Shown here in pieces: positions 33,241-41,150 of a DNA stretch of 47,077 bases (positions are counted from its first letter, which is position 1; each line of letters opens with the position of its first letter). The translations under genes were made by a program, and so were the position numbers. The notes under the pieces are model-generated. The model was not told the origin of the DNA. It ran no database searches and saw only the letters and a program-made list of their open reading frames with translations. The DNA comes from an uncultured Bacteroidales bacterium. GTDB lineage: Bacteria; Bacteroidota; Bacteroidia; Bacteroidales; Muribaculaceae. The DNA lies in NCBI GenBank assembly GCA_902782465.1, contig CACZNH010000030.1, positions 1 through 47,077 on the forward strand, in the 5' to 3' direction.

Positions 33241-34362
33241 TTATTCAATCAGTTTTGTCTTTATACCATTTTCCGTGGGGATGAATTCAACATGATCGAA
33301 TGAAGTAACTACAAACTCTCCCTTGTCATCAAACTGAATACTTCCTGTCACACCAGTAAAACTATAACCACTCTTAATTGTGCCCTTAATGCTGTCAAGG
33401 TTGGTCGCGCCTGTCCGCTTCAGAATATCATACAATACTTTGACTGCATCATATCCCTTAAGAGCAAAAAAGGTTGGCTCTTCATTGTATTTTGCAATAT
33501 ATTTCTGAGCCATTTTCTTGTATGACTCATTCTCTTCATGGGTTGAAGGCACTACCATTCTCACACCCACAACATCATTTTGAGCAATCATATTCATATT
33601 CTCGCCATTGAAATTGTCCGAAACATAAAAGCCTGGTGTGAATTGTTGTCTACGAGCTTCTTTTAAAAAGCGACCACCATCATCAGGATAAATGAATAAA
33701 CAAACTGCGTCAGGCTTCTTCGCTTTCATTTTAGCTATAGTAGATATAAAAGACGGTTGATTCCATTTCATGTCGAAAACACCGACCAGATTGAGAGAAG
33801 ATTCTTCAATCATTGACTGAGCCAGGTGGAGCTGCGCTTTGCCCCAAGCATCATTCACATATAAGATTTCAACGTTGTTGACACCTTCTTTTTCCATCCA
33901 TTGGATGATTTCCTGAGATACCGCCGCATCACTTGGCAAGATTCTAGCAAAGTTGCCTTTTCCTTCTTCCACCAGTTCGTATTTGTCATCAAATCCCGAC
34001 AAAATGAACATATCATGGTTGATTGCGTAATTCATGCATTGTTCTACTTGATAAGAGCCTAGCAATTCAACAATATGCTTAATGCCCTTATTATTGGCAT
34101 CAATTAAGCGATTCAATGTCACATCCATCCTATGCTTCGTATCAAAGAACGTAATCTTGACTCTGTCTCCATATTCTTCATAGATATCTTCCACTGCCAT
34201 CATCTGCCCTCTCTGTATCATTTGACCATAGACAGACACTACCCCAGACAATGGCAATAAAGAGCCAAACTCATAAGATTCTTTCTCTTTATGACATAAC
34301 ACAAGAGAAATGACAGCGGCTATGAGCAAAACCGAAATTGCAGGAATGAGATATTTTTTCAT
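33241..34362 (-). CDS. ABC-type branched-chain amino-acid-like periplasmic binding protein (orphan)
   Basis: The 373-residue protein has an N-terminal membrane or signal helix (MKKYLIPAISVLLIAAVISLVLC) and a Peripla_BP_6 type I fold: EFGSLLPLSGVVSVYGQMIQRGQ, then LLGSYQVEQCMNYAIN, VEILYVNDAWGKAQLH and FFALKGYDAVKVLYDIL. The start at 34362 is chosen because the 26 residues before it are Cys/Arg-rich and lack signal character. No permease or ATPase gene is nearby, so it is an orphan; it could be a sensor component or serve a transporter elsewhere. The gene is AT-rich compared with its neighbours, as if acquired. Confidence 0.88.
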   Translation of the reverse strand: MKKYLIPAISVLLIAAVISLVLCHKEKESYEFGSLLPLSGVVSVYGQMIQRGQMMAVEDIYEEYGDRVKITFFDTKHRMDVTLNRLIDANNKGIKHIVELLGSYQVEQCMNYAINHDMFILSGFDDKYELVEEGKGNFARILPSDAAVSQEIIQWMEKEGVNNVEILYVNDAWGKAQLHLAQSMIEESSLNLVGVFDMKWNQPSFISTIAKMKAKKPDAVCLFIYPDDGGRFLKEARRQQFTPGFYVSDNFNGENMNMIAQNDVVGVRMVVPSTHEENESYKKMAQKYIAKYNEEPTFFALKGYDAVKVLYDILKRTGATNLDSIKGTIKSGYSFTGVTGSIQFDDKGEFVVTSFDHVEFIPTENGIKTKLIE

Positions 34363-34544
34363 ATAAACATTATTATTACAGCATCTTCTGCATTGCTGTA
34401 AGCGGATAAGTCGCAAAGTTAAACAAAAGTCTTTAAACAAGCATTATAGTGATATCGCCTTTGATTAAATCATTATTTTGTTTGCTTCGATATAAATTCT
34501 GACTTATTGGGGAAACATGCGAATACTCAATGGCCTTTCAAACT

Positions 34545-34784
34545 TTATTGGAGGAAATCATTACGGCTGAGTGCTTCAGAAATCATCCCAAGGAGTTCTC
34601 GACCAATTTTTTTTTCGCAGAACTCCTTGATATTCATCACTGAGGTATCGTATTGGCTGGAAAGCAATAGGTAGATTTTGCAAAAAACTGTTTTCGGGTC
34701 AAGGTTGATGCAGTGGTTCTCCAGCTTGGTTTTCTCCAGGCTCAGCAGCAAGATGAGGGGGATGCGGTGGTCACCAATCTCATT
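34545..34784 (-). pseudogene. Remnant of an unrecognised gene
   Basis: An open frame of about 80 codons runs from just after a TAA (34785-34787) to the stop at 34545. It encodes EIGDHRIPLILLLSLEKTKL and then NHCINLDPKTVFCKIYLLLS. It has no in-frame ATG near its start, only a TTG at 34751, and begins abruptly as if it were the 3' part of a longer gene. I do not recognise the family. A short real gene with a TTG start is possible but less likely. Confidence 0.4.
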
Positions 34785-34823
34785 TTAGTGAGTTTGAATC
34801 AACATTTTTGGGCCTATAGACCT

Positions 34824-34851
34824 AAAAAAACTCACCGAGGTCATCGGTGAG
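34824..34851 (-). terminator. Terminator of the secreted hypothetical gene
   Basis: The 8-bp stem CTCACCGA/TCGGTGAG with a 5-base loop (34831-34851) is followed on the minus strand by seven T. It lies seven bases after the stop at 34858. Confidence 0.9.
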
Positions 34852-34857
34852 CCTATG

Positions 34858-35466
34858 TTACATCTGAGGAGCGACAACTGTTAATGGCACAAAGTATCGG
34901 TCATAGTCACTAAGTTCTGGCTGCACATTACCATCAAGAACTTCAAGTTGCTGACTCAAGGCTTCCGAGAATCGATTATTCTCGACCTTATAGTCTATCA
35001 TTCTTGTACCGTTAAGTGCGAAACGCACATTTACGATTTTGCCTTGAATAATATCGTTGACCTGTTCACGAGTAACATAAAAGACCAGGTCATCATCAAC
35101 ACCGTGAGATTCTGAACATGAATTGTTAATCTCCTTGACACCCGCACCGACAGTATTAAATTCCAATACTTTACCATTACTTAATGTCAGCAAAACGGGC
35201 TGCGGTTCCACCAAAAGTAGCCTTCGGTCCAGTCCAGACCTAAGTCCTGACAATCTGATAGAATATGCTTTCTCATTACTCCTTTTATCTTCTATTAATC
35301 GCACCTCCAGGTCAAGAGTTTTCTCCGAAAGCACGTCTTCAGAAGGAATTGGAGCAACAACAATATTTGAGGGCATTGGCTTTTTAATAGCCACGTTGCC
35401 CGATTTGCTTTGCGACAACAAAGCAAATGGCATCAACGAGACGATGAATAACACAATTGTTTTCAT
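34858..35466 (-). CDS. Secreted hypothetical protein
   Basis: The 202-residue protein has a signal peptide (MKTIVLFIVSLMPFALLSQS) and a mature part rich in beta-strand patterns (LDLEVRLIEDKRSNEKAYSI; RLLLVEPQPVLLTLSNGKVLEF; GKIVNVRFALNGTRMIDYKV). No known domain is recognised. It has its own -7 box (TATCTTTG, 35496-35503) and terminator, so it is probably expressed alone. AT-rich like the neighbouring binding-protein gene; this block may be laterally acquired. Confidence 0.75.
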   Translation of the reverse strand: MKTIVLFIVSLMPFALLSQSKSGNVAIKKPMPSNIVVAPIPSEDVLSEKTLDLEVRLIEDKRSNEKAYSIRLSGLRSGLDRRLLLVEPQPVLLTLSNGKVLEFNTVGAGVKEINNSCSESHGVDDDLVFYVTREQVNDIIQGKIVNVRFALNGTRMIDYKVENNRFSEALSQQLEVLDGNVQPELSDYDRYFVPLTVVAPQM

Positions 35467-35920
35467 AACACAATACTATTTATAATGATTTTGCGCAAAG
35501 ATATATAATAATCCTCATAAATAATCGCATTCTTTGCAATATTTATACTTTATTTCAATTTTGCAACAAAAATGAAGGTGTGTCATAAATCAACTATATT
35601 CAACATAACCGCCCGTTGGGCTGGAAATTAAACAAATTATATTTAAAATTAAGTATAATGATTAATCTAATTTTAATTTAAAAATTTGCTTAATTTCCCG
35701 AAGCTTGGCGGCACTTCAGCAAATCGAGCAAACTCGTTTGCCTTCAGTTTGCACAAGCTTTCCCGTGCGTTAGCACGGTTATATTACGGAGTCTGAATTA
35801 TGACACACCCCCGAATGTCTTCAAGAAAACGGCAAGAATCGCCCCCTTCAGATAGTGATTTTCTACTTGAAAGATGCCATTGCGAAAAATTTCGCAACGA
35901 AACTTTTCGCAATGGTTAAA
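35467..35920. other. Intergenic region with the MITE-like element
   Basis: These 454 bases hold the promoter of the leftward gene (35496-35503) and the repeat element 35577-35809. The stretch between 35810 and 35920 is short AT-rich sequence with a small repeat of TTTTCGCAA/TTTCGCAA. No gene is seen. Confidence 0.7.
35577..35809. mobile_element. MITE-like element, complete copy (copy B)
   Basis: The left end GGTGTGTCATAAATCA (35577-35592) and right end TGAATTATGACACACC (35794-35809) are inverted repeats matching at 15 of 16 bases. The 233-bp interior is AT-rich, has no gene, and ends with two hairpins (35719-35741 and 35763-35778). Its right 90 bases are shared with bases 1-93. No clear target duplication is seen. 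It is probably moved by a transposase elsewhere in the genome. Confidence 0.7.
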
Positions 35921-36376
35921 TCACTGGTTTTCTTCGGGTTTCCACAGAAAAAGGCCCGAGGCAGTGACCAGTTGTTGGACTAACCCGAGCAGGTCGTTCG
36001 AGGGGTTGTACAGGGTGATGTGGGTGTCGCCTCCGCTGACGGTAATCAGGGTGTCGCCGTCATCGACCAGGATGCACAGGTGCTCGTGGTGCAAGCATTC
36101 GGCCAGCCACGCCACCAGCATAGCCGGGGATGGGTTCTTGACCCATTCCTTGACCGAGCTGCGTTTCACCAGCATGTCATAGTAACAGTTCAACTTCAGC
36201 AGCACATCCGAAAACTGCCAGCGCAGGTGTTTGTGCCGCGGCTCCAGCAGGAAATACTGCTCCACAGCAAAGAACCGCCCTGCCTCACTTTTAGGCGCCC
36301 GCCTCGGCAGCACGTCAACCACCCAACATGGCGCATCCAGCAGCCGTTCAACCGTATTATCAAAATTCGTTTCCAT
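35921..36376 (-). CDS. Conserved hypothetical protein, about 151 residues
   Basis: The protein beginning METNFDNTVERLLDAPCWVV has no recognised domain. It contains YFLLEPRHKHLRWQFSDVLL (mid) and a beta-rich end LCILVDDGDTLITVSGGDTH then ITLYNPSNDLLGLVQQL. It is soluble with no signal peptide. I chose the ATG at 36376 over an upstream one (36421) because the upstream extension overlaps the likely promoter zone of the divergent PASTA gene. It probably belongs to a Bacteroidales-specific family. GC content is like the core genes, so it marks the right edge of the AT-rich block. Confidence 0.7.
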   Translation of the reverse strand: METNFDNTVERLLDAPCWVVDVLPRRAPKSEAGRFFAVEQYFLLEPRHKHLRWQFSDVLLKLNCYYDMLVKRSSVKEWVKNPSPAMLVAWLAECLHHEHLCILVDDGDTLITVSGGDTHITLYNPSNDLLGLVQQLVTASGLFLWKPEENQ

Positions 36377-36430
36377 ATCCAATCGCAAAGGTAACAATTT
36401 TTCTAAATTTGAAAAAAACAACGTGGAGTA

Positions 36431-36461
36431 TTTGCATTGCCGCCGAAAAACACTAATTTTG
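36431..36461 (+). promoter_or_regulatory. Promoter of the PASTA-LDT-rluD operon
   Basis: TTTG (36431-36434), 19 bases, TAATTTTG (36454-36461) is a full consensus match, 28 bases before the GTG start. Confidence 0.8.
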
Positions 36462-36489
36462 CAGATTGTAACTAGAAAAACGAATCACC

Positions 36490-37287
36490 GTGAGCAAGAA
36501 TACAGACAAGAATAAAAGTTTTCGTGACCGCCACCCCATCCTGGTGAATTCAGCACTGATGGCGCTGGCACTTGTTGCGCTGGGCTATATCGCCCTGCTG
36601 TTTATCGACGTCTTCACCTCCCATGGCCAGCAGGTGCAGGTGCCCGATGTGCGCAACCTGCCGCTGGAGAAGGCCATCGAGATTCTCGATGACGCCGGCC
36701 TGCGTTGGGAAATCAGCGACTCGACCACTTTCTACGAGAATTACAAGCCAGGCACCGTCATCGACCAGGACCCCAAGGCAAAGTCCTATATCAAGAAAAT
36801 ACGTATCATCTACCTGAATGTCAACGCCATGCATGCGCCCATCATCCCGCTGCCCAAACTGGTTGACCTGCCGGGACGTCAAGGCGCCGCCATGCTCAAG
36901 GCCATGGGCTTCAAGCACGTGGACATCGACAGTGTGCCCAGCGAACTGGGCGGACTCATCCTGCAAGTGACCGTCAACGGACACAACGTCGCTCCCAGCA
37001 CCCCCGTGAGCGTCAACAGCGTCGTCAAGATTATCGTGGGCGACGGCTCTATCGTGGACCTCAACCCCGAGCAGATCATCGACCCCGAACTGATGGACTC
37101 CATTGACGAGCAGAACTATCAGGAGGCTCAGAAGACCTACGAGGTGGAGATGAAGGCCGCACAAGCCCGCGCCGAACAGGAGCGCCGCAACCAGGAGGTC
37201 CAGGAGAAGAATGACAATAAGAAGGATGACAAAAAATCGTCGGACAAAGACAAGAAAAAAGAGCAAAACAAGGACAAGAAATCCTAA
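36490..37287 (+). CDS. PASTA-domain membrane protein
   Basis: The 265-residue protein starts at GTG. A short basic tail is followed by one membrane helix (about 19-38, NSALMALALVALGYIALLFI). Two to three PASTA domains follow (from VQVPDVRNLPLEKAIEILDD, then PLPKLVDLPGRQGAAMLKAM, to about 190), and the tail is Lys/Asp/Glu/Gln-rich (about 215-265). PASTA domains bind peptidoglycan or its precursors; no kinase or PBP domain is fused. In related genomes this gene is usually next to rluD; here one foreign-looking gene lies between them. Confidence 0.92.
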   Translation: MSKNTDKNKSFRDRHPILVNSALMALALVALGYIALLFIDVFTSHGQQVQVPDVRNLPLEKAIEILDDAGLRWEISDSTTFYENYKPGTVIDQDPKAKSYIKKIRIIYLNVNAMHAPIIPLPKLVDLPGRQGAAMLKAMGFKHVDIDSVPSELGGLILQVTVNGHNVAPSTPVSVNSVVKIIVGDGSIVDLNPEQIIDPELMDSIDEQNYQEAQKTYEVEMKAAQARAEQERRNQEVQEKNDNKKDDKKSSDKDKKKEQNKDKKS

Positions 37288-37305
37288 TATAGAATCCTTA
37301 TTGAT

Positions 37306-37944
37306 ATGGCAAAAAAGAATTTTTACACCAAGTGTGAGAATGCCAATTTTGCAAAGATTCTGGCCGAAAAGGGATATAAGTTCTTCACCAAAGGTTCTTA
37401 TAACCTGAACATTATTGGTGTAAGGTCTGACCAGAGCAGAAAAGTCACTAATCTGTTTGATGATGCCCTTGTTGTGGTGTATAAGACTCCTTCCGGGAAA
37501 TGGCAAAAGCAGATTTATCGCATCACCACTGAACCCGGCTCCTACTACATGGTCAACCACATGATTAACCCCAACGGCACCAGCATTCTTGCTCCTGGGC
37601 AATATCGTGGCTGCTGGGGAATCGGTAAGCATCAAGGCAAATATAAAGCCCTAGTACAAACCAAGCCCGTCACTGTCTATCGAGACAATAACAGGGACAT
37701 GGTGTATGATTTAAAGCCTCAAAAGATTGACGTAGGCCTGTTCGGAATCAATATCCATCGTTCCAATGAGTTTGAGCCAAGGGTTTACGTCAATTCCTAT
37801 TCCGCAGGATGCCAAGTGTTTGCCGAGCCTGAAAAGTTCCAGGCCTTTATGAGGCTTTGTGAATTGCAACGAGAGCATTTCAAGTCCAATAGCTTCACCT
37901 ATACCCTGCTGGACGAGAGTGACCTGAAGTATATGCTCAAATAG
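37306..37944 (+). CDS. Putative L,D-transpeptidase-like / phage-type lysis protein
   Basis: The 212-residue protein has no signal peptide. Its second half contains H151 in FGINIHRS and S166AGCQVF in a Ser-x-Gly-Cys context, the pattern of YkuD-type L,D-transpeptidases (HG..., SxGC). Similar proteins (YRITTEPGSYYMVNHM and VTVYRDNNRD motifs) are known to me from Bacteroidetes phages and lysis regions. The gene is clearly more AT-rich than the PASTA and rluD genes on either side and splits their usual pairing, so it looks inserted. Catalytic activity is an inference from the motifs. Confidence 0.6.
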   Translation: MAKKNFYTKCENANFAKILAEKGYKFFTKGSYNLNIIGVRSDQSRKVTNLFDDALVVVYKTPSGKWQKQIYRITTEPGSYYMVNHMINPNGTSILAPGQYRGCWGIGKHQGKYKALVQTKPVTVYRDNNRDMVYDLKPQKIDVGLFGINIHRSNEFEPRVYVNSYSAGCQVFAEPEKFQAFMRLCELQREHFKSNSFTYTLLDESDLKYMLK

Positions 37945-37969
37945 GGATAAACACAACTACCAAACCATC

Positions 37970-39073
37970 ATGGCACTGGACGACGAACTGCTTGACGACG
38001 AACTCGAGGCAGGCGGCAAGGACGAGATTCAATATGAATACAGCGAGCCCGACTTCACCGAAGACGGGCGGGACTACTGGGAGCACTACCACTATGTGGT
38101 GGAGCCTGGCCAGGTGTTGCTGCGCATCGACAAATACCTGGTGGAGCGCATCAAGGGCACCAGCCGCAACCGCGTCCAGAACGCTGCCGAGGCGCAGTGC
38201 ATCCGTGTTAACGGCCGTCCCGTCAAGAGCAACTACCGCGTCCATCCCGGCGACGTCATCAGCGTGGTCATGGACCGTCCCCGCTATGAGTGCGAAATCG
38301 TCGCCCAGGACATCCCGCTGGACATCGTCTATGAGGACGCCAGCCTGATGGTCGTCAACAAGCCTGCCGGCATGGTCGTGCATCCCGGCCACGGCAACTT
38401 CGACGGTACCCTCGTCAACGCCCTCGCCTGGCACTTCAAGGACAACCCCGACTATGACGTCACCGATCCGCGCCTAGGCCTCGTGCACCGCATCGACAAG
38501 GACACCAGCGGCCTGCTCGTCATCGCCAAGACGCCCAATGCCAAGACCTCGCTCGGCGCCCAGTTCTTTAAGAAGAGCACCAAACGGCAATACATCGCCG
38601 TCGTGTGGGGCGAGATGAAAGAATTGGACGGCACCGTCATCGGCAACATCGGCCGCGACCCGCGCGACCGCGTCCTGATGAAGGTATTCCCCGAAGGTGA
38701 CCAGGGCAAACACGCCGTCACCCACTGGCACACCCTCGAGAACCTGGCCCACGTGGCAGTCGTGCAATGCCAGCTCGAGACTGGCCGCACCCACCAGATA
38801 CGCGTGCACATGAAACACATCGGCCATCCCCTGTTCAATGACGCCCGTTACGGTGGCGACCAAATCCTGCGCGGCAACCGCTCATCCAGCTATGCCCAGT
38901 TCATCCACAACTGCTTCGCCCTATGCCCCCGCCAGGCCCTACACGCCAAGACCCTCGGCTTCGTCCACCCCGAGACCGGCCAGCAGATGGACTTCGACAG
39001 CCCCCTCCCCGCCGACATGGCCGCCCTCATCACCAAATGGGAAGACTACGCCCACAACCTCGCCGGGAAGTAA
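37970..39073 (+). CDS. rluD: RluD-type 23S rRNA pseudouridine synthase
   Basis: The 367-residue protein has an S4 RNA-binding domain (about 49-100, LRIDKYLVERIKGTSRNRVQ) and a catalytic domain with HRIDKDTSG (173-181, catalytic D176). QCQLETGRTHQIRVHMKHIGHP follows. It isomerises uridines of helix 69 or similar sites in 23S rRNA. An acidic 45-residue N-terminal extension is present, as in many Bacteroidetes members. RluA/RluC-like function cannot be excluded. Confidence 0.93.
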   Translation: MALDDELLDDELEAGGKDEIQYEYSEPDFTEDGRDYWEHYHYVVEPGQVLLRIDKYLVERIKGTSRNRVQNAAEAQCIRVNGRPVKSNYRVHPGDVISVVMDRPRYECEIVAQDIPLDIVYEDASLMVVNKPAGMVVHPGHGNFDGTLVNALAWHFKDNPDYDVTDPRLGLVHRIDKDTSGLLVIAKTPNAKTSLGAQFFKKSTKRQYIAVVWGEMKELDGTVIGNIGRDPRDRVLMKVFPEGDQGKHAVTHWHTLENLAHVAVVQCQLETGRTHQIRVHMKHIGHPLFNDARYGGDQILRGNRSSSYAQFIHNCFALCPRQALHAKTLGFVHPETGQQMDFDSPLPADMAALITKWEDYAHNLAGK

Positions 39074-39119
39074 CTCCAAGGGCTAAGATTCCAGAGATCT
39101 CAAACTAAAAATAAATAAG

Positions 39120-39160
39120 CTCACGCCAAGCTGCGGGTATTGGTAGCGGCTTGGCGTGAG
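39120..39160. terminator. Bidirectional terminator between rluD and the DUF4954 gene
   Basis: CTCACGCCAAGC (39120-39131) and its inverse (39149-39160), extended by three inner pairs, form a long stem. On the minus strand it is followed by a T-rich stretch (TTATTTATTTTTAG), so it mainly serves the DUF4954 gene. Confidence 0.8.
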
Positions 39161-39185
39161 GGTTGGTTAATGGTATGTGTCTTGG

Positions 39186-41042
39186 TTACATGTACAGTTT
39201 TTGGTTTTCGAAGTCCACCTCGCGGTCGAGGAGGGTGACGAAGTCGTCGAGGACCTCGCGGTCGATGTCGCCCAGGGTGTACTCGTTCTCGGCGTCCTCG
39301 CGGATGAGGGCAATCCACTCGCGGCGGGCGGTGACGTAGTCCTGATGGACGCGTTCCACGTCTTCCTGGGTCAGTTTATCGATGCCGTAATAGTCCAGAA
39401 TATAACGGTAACTCCAGGACCAGCGCAACTCATTATAATTATTGTCGATATCCTTGAAACGGGCATTGACAGCCTCAATGGTATTGAGCTTGCCGCTGAT
39501 GATGTCGGCGATGATGTTGTCCTCAGCACTCTGCGGCATGAGCAGACCAGCCAGGTCAATCCAGTTACCTTCACCAGCAGTGGTAGTTGGCGGCACAGGC
39601 GCGTGGCGCTTGAGCACGGCACCCATATAGATGCGCAACGCCATGTCATAGTACTTGATGCCCTTGTGCAACAGCGGGGCCTTGATGACATACTCGTGGT
39701 AGTTATAGGTGCTCACCTTGTCGCCGCTTGCAGCACGCAGGTTCTCCAGAATCTTCTTGCCTCGCAACACCTCGCTGATGGTAAAGGGACTGAGCCAGTC
39801 GAAGTTGACCACACTGCGGTGCTCGCCCTTGTAACGCTTGTCGCGCTTGGGCCACTTGCGGATGTCGCGGTACAGGCCCACGGTGGCAAAGTTGCGTCCC
39901 GGTTTCAGGTACATCGTGTCGCCATAGGCAATGAGGTAAGAGAAAGGCAGGTCACGCGTGTCAGGATGATACATCAGCTTGCCGAACAGCACACTGAACG
40001 AGCCGATGTTGGCCGGCAACAGCAGATAGGCACCGCTGGCGGTTTTGCAGCCACGCTCCAGGTAGCCGTAATGCATGGGGCCCATCTTGTAAGCGTGGTT
40101 GCTGAAGTTGGTCGCCGAGCCGGCATTATAGAACGAGTACATGGCACCGATGAGCAGCGAACTCTTGTGGTGGCTCACCGTGAACGGGCCGCAGAAGGCG
40201 GCGCATGCCTCGCCATTGGACATATAGCTGTTGGCAAAGAAGACGCTGCTGGCAGCGGTGAAACCGTTTTCCAAGTGGCAGGACTCGCCGACGAAGCAAT
40301 CAGTCAGTTTGACGCTGCCAATCAGGTGGGAGCCGCCGCTGATGATGGTATTCTCGCAGATGACGCCCGTGCGAATGACGATGGGATTCTCCATCGAGCT
40401 ACTGATGGTGCACTCGCTCAAGCGCGACACACCGCAAATCTGGCAACCGTCGTCAATGACCGCGTTGATGATAACACCAGTATTGACAACACGAACATGG
40501 TTACCAATGGTGCTGCACTCGGGGCGGGAGGCAGCGACAGACTCCGCTACCATACGCCTGATGGCCTCCATCATCGGTTTGTTGTCACCATGCTTCACCA
40601 TCAAAGCCGCGAGTTGGCTACTCAGGTCACTGAGCAACAACAGGTTGCCGTCGCCAACCTCGTTAAGCACCGAGATGGTATGGCCCTGTCCGTAGTTGGG
40701 TGTGCCCTGCGTGTCGATGGTGCTCACGTTGGAGATATAGCAGCCGTCACCGATGGTCACATTGTTCAGGTAGTTGCCGATATTCTCAATCAGGCAGTTG
40801 TCGCCGATGGTCACATTGCGCAGCGTGGCGTTATAGATGCCGCAGTTCTTCACAAAACCATCGGTAATCTCCACCGTTCCGCTGCCGTTGCCGAGTTTTG
40901 CCCAGCCATAGAACTGCACGCGGTGGCAACGGCAGACTTCAAAGTCGTCGGTCACCATCACGTCGTTCCAATCCTGTGCCCAGCAGTCCTTGCCCTTCAG
41001 TATCTCGATTTCTTTTGTAGTCAGGTGTCTATATTCTTTCAT
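39186..41042 (-). CDS. DUF4954 family protein (left-handed beta-helix, acyl/nucleotidyltransferase-like)
   Basis: The protein (about 618 residues) begins MKEYRHLTTKEIEILKGKDCWAQDW. Its first 330 residues contain hexapeptide-like repeats of a left-handed beta-helix (NATLRNVTIGDNCLIENIGN; VTIGDGCYISNVSTIDTQGT; GVICENTIISGGSHLIGSV). The remaining half is helical. DUF4954 proteins occur in most Bacteroidales; the fold suggests sugar-nucleotide or acyl transfer, but no reaction is established. I chose the start at 41042; alternatives at 41057 and 41075 would add a few residues. A -7 box TACCTTTG lies at 41073-41080. Confidence 0.9.
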   Translation of the reverse strand: MKEYRHLTTKEIEILKGKDCWAQDWNDVMVTDDFEVCRCHRVQFYGWAKLGNGSGTVEITDGFVKNCGIYNATLRNVTIGDNCLIENIGNYLNNVTIGDGCYISNVSTIDTQGTPNYGQGHTISVLNEVGDGNLLLLSDLSSQLAALMVKHGDNKPMMEAIRRMVAESVAASRPECSTIGNHVRVVNTGVIINAVIDDGCQICGVSRLSECTISSSMENPIVIRTGVICENTIISGGSHLIGSVKLTDCFVGESCHLENGFTAASSVFFANSYMSNGEACAAFCGPFTVSHHKSSLLIGAMYSFYNAGSATNFSNHAYKMGPMHYGYLERGCKTASGAYLLLPANIGSFSVLFGKLMYHPDTRDLPFSYLIAYGDTMYLKPGRNFATVGLYRDIRKWPKRDKRYKGEHRSVVNFDWLSPFTISEVLRGKKILENLRAASGDKVSTYNYHEYVIKAPLLHKGIKYYDMALRIYMGAVLKRHAPVPPTTTAGEGNWIDLAGLLMPQSAEDNIIADIISGKLNTIEAVNARFKDIDNNYNELRWSWSYRYILDYYGIDKLTQEDVERVHQDYVTARREWIALIREDAENEYTLGDIDREVLDDFVTLLDREVDFENQKLYM

Positions 41043-41072
41043 AGTTGGGTTATGCATGATTGAATGTCGCGG

Positions 41073-41101
41073 CAAAGGTAATGTATTTGCTGTGTATCAA
41101 A
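41073..41101 (-). promoter_or_regulatory. Probable promoter of the DUF4954 gene
   Basis: TACCTTTG (41073-41080) has TTTG (41098-41101) 17 bases upstream on the minus strand, slightly shorter than usual spacing. Confidence 0.55.
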
Positions 41102-41103
41102 GC

Positions 41104-41139
41104 ACAATCCCTATCATTTTAATATTTGATAGGGATTGT
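41104..41139. other. 13-bp inverted repeat between GH125 and DUF4954 genes
   Basis: ACAATCCCTATCA (41104-41116) and its exact inverse (41127-41139) enclose a 10-base AT loop. On the plus strand AAAATCTTTTTT follows. It may end transcription of the mannosidase gene or bind a regulator near the DUF4954 promoter. Confidence 0.7.
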
Positions 41140-41150
41140 AAAATCTTTTT

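Larger units (their letters stand above)
34363..34857. other. AT-rich region with promoter, gene remnant and terminator
   Basis: The 495 bases contain a -7 box TAACTTTG (34414-34421, minus) for the binding protein and an inverted repeat TTACAGCA/TGCTGTAA (34376-34401) in its leader. A fragmentary reading frame (34545-34784) and the terminator of the next gene (34824-34851) make up the rest. Confidence 0.65.

Noticed and set aside
35921-36421. Longer start (36421) for the small hypothetical next to the PASTA gene
   Set aside because: The added 15 residues would place the start beside the -33 element of the divergent PASTA promoter, and the downstream ATG at 36376 gives a cleaner soluble protein.
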